From Pegea sp. RAD2-039 (lineage: Eukaryota > Chordata > Thaliacea > Salpida > Salpidae): a DNA stretch of 64,000 nt. The translations under genes were made by a program, and so were the position numbers. A model generated the notes under the pieces. It saw only the letters and a list, made by a program, of their open reading frames with translations. It did no database searches and was not told the DNA's origin. Location of the stretch: contig JAQGEQ010000270.1 in the NCBI GenBank assembly GCA_034620365.1, forward strand, positions 992,001 through 1,056,000, read 5' to 3'. Below, in pieces: positions 56,100 through 64,000 of this stretch; position 1 is the stretch's first letter, and the number at the start of each line of letters is the position of its first letter.

Positions 56100-59013
56100 A
56101 AAACAATATATAATAATGAAGTATCACAAAAAGCAAAAGCTGTTTATAAATAAATACCTAAAATAACTAATTTCAACAGGTTTCTTGATTTATTTATTGT
56201 TTTTCAGATAAGACATACAAAGATTGAAAAGTTTGATTGATATTACATTTTTAAAAAATATAAATTTATTTATAAATCAAAATAAAAGACTTATAATAAA
56301 ATTAATTGTTATTGAACTAAAAAAATTGTTAAGAAGTTAAAATCAAAATGCAAAAAAATAATAATAAAAATAAAACTAGCAAATCATAAAATAGTAAATC
56401 AGTAGATAGTCTACTAATCAATATATACTGTATTTAAAATTATTTAGTTAAAAGTACTTAACCTAAAAATACAAAAAAAAATTAGCAAATCAAGAACATT
56501 TTTTTTATTGTATGTCCTTTGATCTAAACATTTATGCTGATTTTGTGACTTTCTTAGCATAAGTTAAAATGAAATAACGGGCCTAGGAGTCTGTAACCTG
56601 GTATTACAGCACACGGCTATAGTAAGAAAATATGGCGTTTTCATTAGTTGTTCAAAAAAAGTAAATTTGTTAGACAATATTAATAATAATAAAATAGTTT
56701 TACCTTATATAAAAAAATATATTTAAAAACATCCTTGCTTGAAATGCATGAAATATTCTTTACAAATGTTAAGACTGATTATGACAGGAAAAGTCTAGAC
56801 ATACGAAAAAGGTTTTAAGTTTTTAGCAATTATGTTGTAGCAAGATTGAGCAATGAGATGATCATAATCTAAAACAAAAAAGGAATCATAGAAAATATTA
56901 TAAAGCTCAATATTACGTTCCAAGATCATTTACTAAAAAAGCTTCCCTTAGATGTGACATTTCCTTTTCTTCATACAAAAATTGTCTGTACAAACTTAAT
57001 ATAATGTAATTGCAATATCAGGCCCTTTGTTCGACCTCGCACTACTATTTGAAAATTATTAATGGTTCTATTATCTTAACTTCAATGACTTCTTAAAGAT
57101 TGTAATCCTTCATTCGTTCTAAAAAGTTTGTTGACTAAAATTAAATCAAATAACCACTTTAATAACACCCTGAGATCAAATCGCTTTTGAAACAGGTAAC
57201 CACAGTTTGTAATCTTTTTTCCCACTTTATCACTACACCAAATTTTATGGTTTAATTAATTTGTTAATAGATGTTGTATAGTACCATCATTTTTCTACTT
57301 ATTTCGTATTTTATTGTATTCCTTACTTTTACATACCTTGCATAAAATACCTTTGTAGTGTTCCTACTTTTCTCTATACTGCTTATGTTTAACTGTGGTA
57401 CTTTAGACCTTTCATCATTTTCTTTATAGTTATGTTAATCTGTGTTCACTATAAGACTTGTATAGTTTTTTATAAAGAGTGATACTTTAAATAAATCATC
57501 GAATAAATAAAAACAAGCTTCTTATATAAAGGAAATTGTATTCATTCAATGATTTATTAATCAACTAGATAGACCCACCAAAGTCTCATTTTTGTGTTCA
57601 ATTGAAACCTAAATTATTTTTTGGGCTGTTCAAACAAAAGTTTTCAATGTACTTTTATACAGACATTGAATTCACTATTTGAAATTTTGTTTTTTATAGG
57701 GATTGATTTCTAATTGCTTGCTATCAGATGAAAAGTTAAGTTATGAGACTTATTTACTTCATAAGTTTAGTGTTTACATTTATGTAAACAGCAATATCAT
57801 TTTGTGGCAGATTACATATCATACGATGACTATCTTCAAAGTTTTGAAACCGCTGGCTTTAAATTCTTTACCAGACTTAGATTAAGATAAGTTTAAGAAG
57901 TTAACCATCGTTGCAGATATTTTTTATAAAGTTTATTTTTAAAAGGTAGTTGGCCCAAATAAGTATTTGAAAAATATTTTTAACATTTCTTTGAGTACAT
58001 ATCACTTTTACACTGACTACTAACTAGGCAAAACTACTAAAGTAAATTAGATTTTTAAGAATAACAATTTTTTCATATAAGTTTTTTTTAATCGATTGAT
58101 GTTCACAGGTAAACATTTTCTTGATTATTGCAGCGATTATTTTGTTTTTCTTTTTTAGCATTAAAAATGTTTTATGATGTTCCAAATTAAACTTTCTTTG
58201 TATATTTAGATAATTAAAGTCTAATAGTAGTTAAATTTGAATTATAGCTTTATTGTTTCTTGAATATTATTAATTAATGTAACATGAAGATGCTTTCAGT
58301 AAACGTATGGATAAATCTTCAAATTTCAGGTTATTTCGACACCTCAAAATCGAACTCAAAATTACTTGCATTAATCTCAAGAAATCAAATCATCTTTATA
58401 CTGGCTGAATCAAAAATACTTTAAACTTGTTAATATTTTTATACTCATGTTTCTTTGTGTAATTCTTCAACAGCTAATTTCACTTCAGTCGTTTCCTTTT
58501 CAACAAACTTTTATATTCTAGTTCATACTAACAACTGTTTAATAACGAATACAGATGATATTTGTGTAAAGATTTTTATTCACGATTCGTAAGAACCTTC
58601 AACACTAATCAAAAGTTACTTGTCTGTATCTTGGCTTGACCTTTTTAGCTATTTATCCGATTTTTGAGTTCTAACCAGGTTTGTTGGTATTAAAAATCAG
58701 ATATAAACTCGAAGCTGTTGATTATTTATTATGAACGTAATAGTTGCAGTTAGAAAATTTGCAAATCAGATGATACATATTCGAACAAAATTGTTAAATT
58801 GTTCCCAATAAATAAAATGTAAATCATTTGAATTTGAAAAAAGATTTGTTATTTGAATGATTAAAAAATAAAATTGTAAATCTGGCTATAAGAAGCAATC
58901 AAGAAAAAGTTTAATGAAATTTTCAAAATTGAAAAACAACAAATCTATAAAATTAAAACAATTTCATCTAATCATCAGTAAACATGCAAAGTACTTAGAA
59001 TTCAGAACTAAAT
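56100..59013. other. 2.9 kb intergenic region
   Basis: AT-rich DNA between the upstream end of the repeat-protein pair and the 3' end of the FATP gene. The plus-strand frame 57703-57885 has no support. No repeat copy or RNA gene identified. Confidence 0.5.
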
Positions 59014-62000
59014 CTACAAACGTAATTTTCCTGAAATAATATCTTGGTACACTTCCGCATCAACTCTTCTGTAACTTTTTAACTTATGGTCAACAACGAA
59101 TATAGGATCAGTAATCACAGTGACATCAAAGCCTTCTTTGCGCAAACCACTTTTCGCCAACTTATGAGTTCCTGCAAATATGTTAATCAGAAACCAATTA
59201 CTTAAAACCACAAACAAAAATATTTCCTTCAAATATTTTAATTCATAAAATTTAGATCTGAAAATGAAACGCAAAAAATTAGTTGCAAGATTTGAGGTTG
59301 AGCGATCTGCAGGTGATAATTACAAAACAATTTGCTCATTAGCGGACCAATTAATAATAGATTTTGGCTTTTAACTTATAAAAAAGGATCTGGAAACACT
59401 TAAATGTAAAAAAAGCAACAAATAAAATGAATTTTTTACAACTAAAGTTTTTATGATAATAAAAACTCGATCAAAAATGGCGACGAAAACTAAAGATGAG
59501 TTTCAACAAATATATTTATTTAAAAAAAGTAAAAATGCCACAAAAGCTCACCTGTCATTGGTAATTTGGGCAGCACACGAACCAATAGTGGTCGTGCATA
59601 AGATGGTAAAACTTTACTAGATTCCTCATAAAATCTTTCAAGACTTATCTCTTGATTGGGATCTTCAAGAGAAACCATTCCAGCTTTTCCATCAGTTCCT
59701 GAAAGTTGATTGAATAAAAACAACAAGTTTGAAATATTCTGACTCTTTATGAAATATCTAAATTATCAGCCAACAAGTTCATTCTTGCCAAATAGATTTT
59801 GAAATATTAATTTGAAAGATTACTAGAATTATTTAGAAGAAAAAAAGTTGATCGACAAATTGAAACAATCTCATAAAAATGAAGTAAATGTTTTCTCAGA
59901 TAGCAAACCTGGGATAGAAACACCATAAACTGCTATTGTGAAGTGATTGTTGAAAGCTTTAGCAAGTTCAGCTTCACATTCAGCAGTGGAGACATTTTCA
60001 CCTTTCCATCGGAAAGTATCACCTGTTCGGTCCTTGAAGTACATGTTGCCATACTTATCTTGAACAAGGACATCACCTAAACAACAGCTTTACGGAGGAG
60101 GAAGTAACCAACTAGCAACCAACCAACCTGTGAGGAACACACTATCTCCCTTTTCAAATACATCAAACGCAATCTTTTTTGCGGTTTCCTTTTTATCAGC
60201 ATAACCTTCAAAGCGTTGGGTTCCTTGTTTTAGGATCTTTGCAACAAGCATTCCTGGTGATCCTGAGATACATGAAGTTGATGTCTTTTAAAACAGGATC
60301 TTTTTGAGTAATCATCAATTTACTAACAAACTGATCATATATGTTAACTCAAATCAAAGAGATTTTTAAATATGTTGTGGACGGGACTCAAACCAACGAT
60401 CCTCTGGGAATAGAAATAAAAGTTTGCACCAAACTTCAAGATTAACTAATTCCAATTCTCTAGTTTTAAGTTCTTTGATGTTTTTGTTTTTGAAGTTCAT
60501 TTATTTCTTGTAAAAATAGAATTATTAAGAAATCAGCACCAATATAGATGCTTGGCTTCTTATCACCTTCAACCACCCAACAAATGACTTATTGGCAAGC
60601 TTTTTGCCGTGGAGTTATTGTCAATGAAGGTGCTAAATAAATTCTATTGATTTTAATAATGACTTTGTGTTTTATGTGATATTTAAACCAGTAAGTGTGG
60701 TTTACAAATCACAAACATATGAAATGATTTCAACAAATTTCTAACCCACCTATTTTACTTTTGATACATAAACCGTTCTTGTCTCTAATAAGTTGCATAT
60801 CTTCATCAACCTCAACCAGGGAAAGAGGGTAAAAACCTACACAAATGTGGTTACAAGGGACCTATATAATACTGGGGCACCTACTAGGGGCGATTACAGA
60901 CACAAAGCCACAAGATCCTTCTGTATTAGTAATATTCATCATGCTTGCATTACCCTCAGTTGCTCCATAAAGCTCAGCGATCTTACTGATGTTGAATCTG
61001 ATCAAGAAAAATTTTCTTAACTATCAACTATTGCAACTAAAAGTTACCTTTGAACAAACTTGCACCAAATTTCCGGTCGTAAACCATTTCCGCTGCCACA
61101 ACGGACATAGTGGTCGCGATCTGATTGTCGTTCTGGTTGAGCGAGCAAGTAGCGGCAAATCTCACCGATGTAGAGAAACACCTAAAGTTTGTAACTTGCT
61201 GCTGCAATCATTTTGTAACTTGCTGCAACTAACCGTACAATTGTACTTCTTACATTCAGTCCAAAATCGACTGGCTGAAAATTTACTTCGGACGGTAAGA
61301 GTGAGACCGAATAGCAGACACTGTCCCACACCTAGTATGCCCCCGTTTGAATGATATAAGGGCAGAGTACAGTAAATAGAATCATTTTTATTGTAGCCCA
61401 CAAAGAAATGGGACATAGCTGCCATGTAAAAGTACCTGGAAATTGGCATTTACTACTCACTATACTAAATTGGCCTTTTACTAAAATGGCCCATAATCTT
61501 TAAGGTGATGATTTAAGATGAATCTTACCGCGAATGAGAGATCACAGCTGCTTTAGGGAGACCAGTCGTTCCCGAAGTGTAGATAAAAACCATTTTGTCG
61601 TTGTATGAAAGGTTTTGGGGTTCTGGTGGAGGTATACGAAGACCAGATCTCAATACTTCATCAATATTGATGTTTGAAAGATCTTTTTCAGCGGTTTCTT
61701 CTTCATCTAACACGTAGTACTTCATTTCAGCACCCAAACTGGATTTCACTTCATCCATAACTGCAAGTTTTTGTTTAAATAAAAGATAAAACCTTAACTT
61801 CTATTTCTTTACCAGGTTTTAAACGTCCGACAAACACAACTGATTTCGCTTCAGAAACTTTAATACAATGTACCAAAGCATCTTTTGTTAAATTGAAATT
61901 AAGAAGGGCAGATAAAGCTCCAATCCTGGCCAAGCCTAACCACAAAGCGACAAATTCTAACCGATTGTCAACAAATAAGGCGACAGTATCACCATGCCGT

Positions 62001-62763
62001 ATACCTTGACGACTGTTCAAGTAAAAACATTGATTGTTTTTAATTTAAAAGATAAAACTGCTATTCTATACGCTTAGGAAGCACAAGATACCATCAGAGT
62101 TGGTACTTTATTGCGTGTCTTAGGTTTTCAGACCATTAGAATCTTACAAAAATGAAAATAGTACAGATATTTAACAAAAAATACAATAAATGTATCACAG
62201 ACCTAATAAATAGCAATAGTTAAAAGCTAAGTAAGTTAATAACATACTGAAAGAAGTTTGCATAAGCACATGAATAACCATGTAGATCTTGAAAAGTCCA
62301 TTTACGGTCTTCCTGTTGTAAAGCTATTTTATGCGGATTTAAATGTACTCTTTGATCAAATAATCTTGGAATTGTCAGGTTTTGTTTCAGATTGTTTTTT
62401 TGAATATAATTGAACTTTTTTAAAATGTAAAATGCTCTAAAAACAAATTTGATATTTCGATAATTACTAAAACATATTGTAACAAGATTTGTCATAAAAG
62501 ATGACTAACTATGCTAAATAATTCATTAGCTTATATCAAAACTTACAAATATAATATCCAAAATATTAGAGACAAAAGTCTTCAACTAAATATATTTACC
62601 TTAAGTCTCTTGGTAACGTTGTAAAAAGGATTTTTAGTTCTTCTAAGCCATCAGTAAATAAAATAATCGCAAACAATAGTATTCCAGTATAAATGAGATT
62701 TGTAGTGATAAAAATTTGCAAAATTAAAGACACAAATATATATAACGATATTTTTCCAATCAT
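59014..62763 (-). CDS. SLC27A: Long-chain fatty acid transport protein / acyl-CoA synthetase (SLC27A1/4 type), 12 exons
   Basis: Exons 62763-62600, 62436-62248, 62012-61813, 61760-61529, 61435-61234, 61181-61048, 60997-60885, 60836-60750, 60262-60128, 60076-59909, 59698-59552 and 59171-59014 join in phase to 642 residues (human FATP4 643). An N-terminal hydrophobic anchor precedes the adenylating domain. The AMP-binding signature is [18 protein letters not shown], followed by [18 protein letters not shown] and [14 protein letters not shown]. The FATP/VLACS motif is [18 protein letters not shown]. These enzymes drive uptake of long and very long fatty acids by making their CoA thioesters at plasma or ER membranes. 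Introns of 48-52 nt alternate with longer ones; the 48 nt intron 60884-60837 is needed to keep [19 protein letters not shown] in frame. Confidence 0.96.
60560..60635 (-). repeat. Dispersed fold-back repeat, copy 3, in FATP intron 8
   Basis: On the minus strand, tagcaccttcattgac on one side and gttgggtggttgaaggtg on the other repeat the layout of the copy at 45157-45240. Self-complementary ends again allow a hairpin. More diverged than the other two. Confidence 0.35.
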
Positions 62764-64000
62764 TTTCAAAAAATAACAATCAGTTACTTTTGAATAAAAT
62801 TTTCTACAAAATAAAGTTTTTTTAATTATTTGGATTAATTCATTAATGCTAATATAGATTAATAAAAAAAAATAGAACTTATTTTATAATCAGTATTCTA
62901 TAATAAATCATTAAAGTTTTTACTTAATTTTATTTTACAAAATATATTTAAGCAATCCATTATAAACAAATTATGAATATATGATAGATAATAAAGAGAT
63001 TTGGAAGTGTTTCTTAACAATAATAAATACAAGAAATAAAAATAAATAATAAAAATTGATATTCATGTTGAATAACATGATACTTATCATTAAATTAAAA
63101 CCATAAAATAATTTCAGTAACTAAAAAATATAAATTTACAAGGTGACAAGCAAAAAAATAAAAACGATTTAAAATCAAAACTTAAATAAATTAAAAACTT
63201 ACTAAGTACTTAATTACAACAGTATTTAATAGAAAAAGAAGATTTTAAAGTTTTCTGAAAATAACATCAATTGATGCAACTTTATTAAAAATTAATAATT
63301 TGTTTATCATGATTATAAGCATCTTGCTGAAAGTATTGTCTGAACTTTGTCTGAAGGAATGTAATAAAAAAAACGTCAAACTCATTCAGGAACTAAAATG
63401 AAAGAAATCAATAAAACGAAAACACAAAATAGTGCTAATTATCTGCTTTTCTCACCGTAACAACTGATTTGCTTTACGGAGCCCCATGCAGTAAAATGGG
63501 GAAAATATTGACGATTAGTGATATAAAAATACTTCAAACAAGGATTAAGTTCAAAAGTCCAAACTATAACTGAAAATGTAAACCTAAAGAATGACATTTC
63601 GCCCAAATAAAAAGTAAACATTCAAAACAAAATCATTTTGTAATAAATAGGTAATCGAAAAAGTTAACTTTCAATTTTATTTACTCTTTTATCAAAAACT
63701 AGAAATACAGAAAATGTTCTAGAATATGCAAAATTTCGTCTTAATTTTTTTTGCATAAATTTATCTTCATGAAATTTGCAATTTCTTAAACTTTTGTAGT
63801 CGGTGAAGTAACCCAACAAGAACTTTAAATTGAACTCACTTTAAATGAAATCGAATAATATTAAAAACGTGGTTTCTTATGACTAATTTGTTAAAATCGT
63901 CAATAAATTAACAGATCCCAGCAATCATATTATATGTATTCTAAAGTAGCTTTGAGGACAGAGTAAAAGCTTAGTCTAAATGCTAAATATAGTTGTTGGT
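62764..64000. other. Upstream region of the FATP gene, window end
   Basis: 1.2 kb of AT-rich DNA with long A/T runs. No gene, repeat or RNA seen. The minus-strand frame 63439-63621 is not supported. Confidence 0.45.

Noticed and set aside
60785-60900. Possible SINE or repeat because of a less AT-rich island
   Set aside because: It is coding exon 7/8 sequence of the FATP gene around a 48 nt intron.
60793-61354. Plus-strand frames of 75 and 121 residues
   Set aside because: They are antisense to exons 5-8 of the fatty acid transport protein gene.
1-64000. CRISPR arrays, bacterial operons, rRNA genes or viral genes
   Set aside because: No spaced direct repeats, ribosome-binding sites, rRNA motifs or viral polymerase or capsid motifs were seen; spliced animal genes fill the window.

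Overview
This is AT-rich animal nuclear DNA with canonical GT-AG introns. The genes are metazoan: an IL-17-receptor-like SEFIR protein, a copper type II monooxygenase, NDFIP, neurochondrin, tafazzin and an FATP. I cannot name the species. Three traits point to a compact-intron invertebrate: many introns of 46-55 nt, several start codons lying directly after a 3' splice-acceptor-like sequence, and a tightly spaced same-strand cluster (UTP14-PTRH2-PTRH2) that looks like an operon. These traits suggest, but do not prove, spliced-leader trans-splicing.

Layout. 0-4 kb (+): MYG1, then ABHD17. 6-11 kb (-): neurochondrin, gamma-SNAP and tafazzin, the last two intronless. 13-14.7 kb (+): a very divergent intronless importin-alpha-like gene. 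15-23.6 kb (-): a DOMON-less DBH/MOXD-like monooxygenase, an unidentified three-exon small gene, a CHCHD2/10 protein and asparagine synthetase in 11 exons. 26.7-32.6 kb (-): an 18-exon IL-17-receptor-like gene. 35.3 kb (-): ATPSCKMT. 38.5-41.5 kb (+): NDFIP with a SINE in an intron. 44-45.5 kb (+): MAD2L1. 46.3-47.3 kb (-): POLDIP2. 49.4-52.1 kb (-): the UTP14/PTRH2/PTRH2 cluster. 52.3-56.1 kb (-): two genes made of a repeat module I do not recognise. 59-62.8 kb (-): a long-chain fatty acid transport protein in 12 exons.

The genes do not form one pathway; most are housekeeping. Several act in mitochondria (tafazzin, ATPSCKMT, CHCHD2/10, POLDIP2, PTRH2, MYG1), but clustering by function is not evident. 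The most novel content is the pair of repeat proteins at 52.3-56.1 kb. They contain 8 and 3 copies of a module with an invariant-looking G-G / M / F / L-F / W-L-x3-W-x2-N pattern, and they share a nearly identical block of about 500 bp in which every difference changes an amino acid. Long stretches between genes are AT-rich and hold only a tRNA-derived SINE family and a small fold-back repeat.

Exon coordinates were worked out by hand from reading frame, splice sites and remembered family consensus. They are phase-consistent but not confirmed by transcripts.
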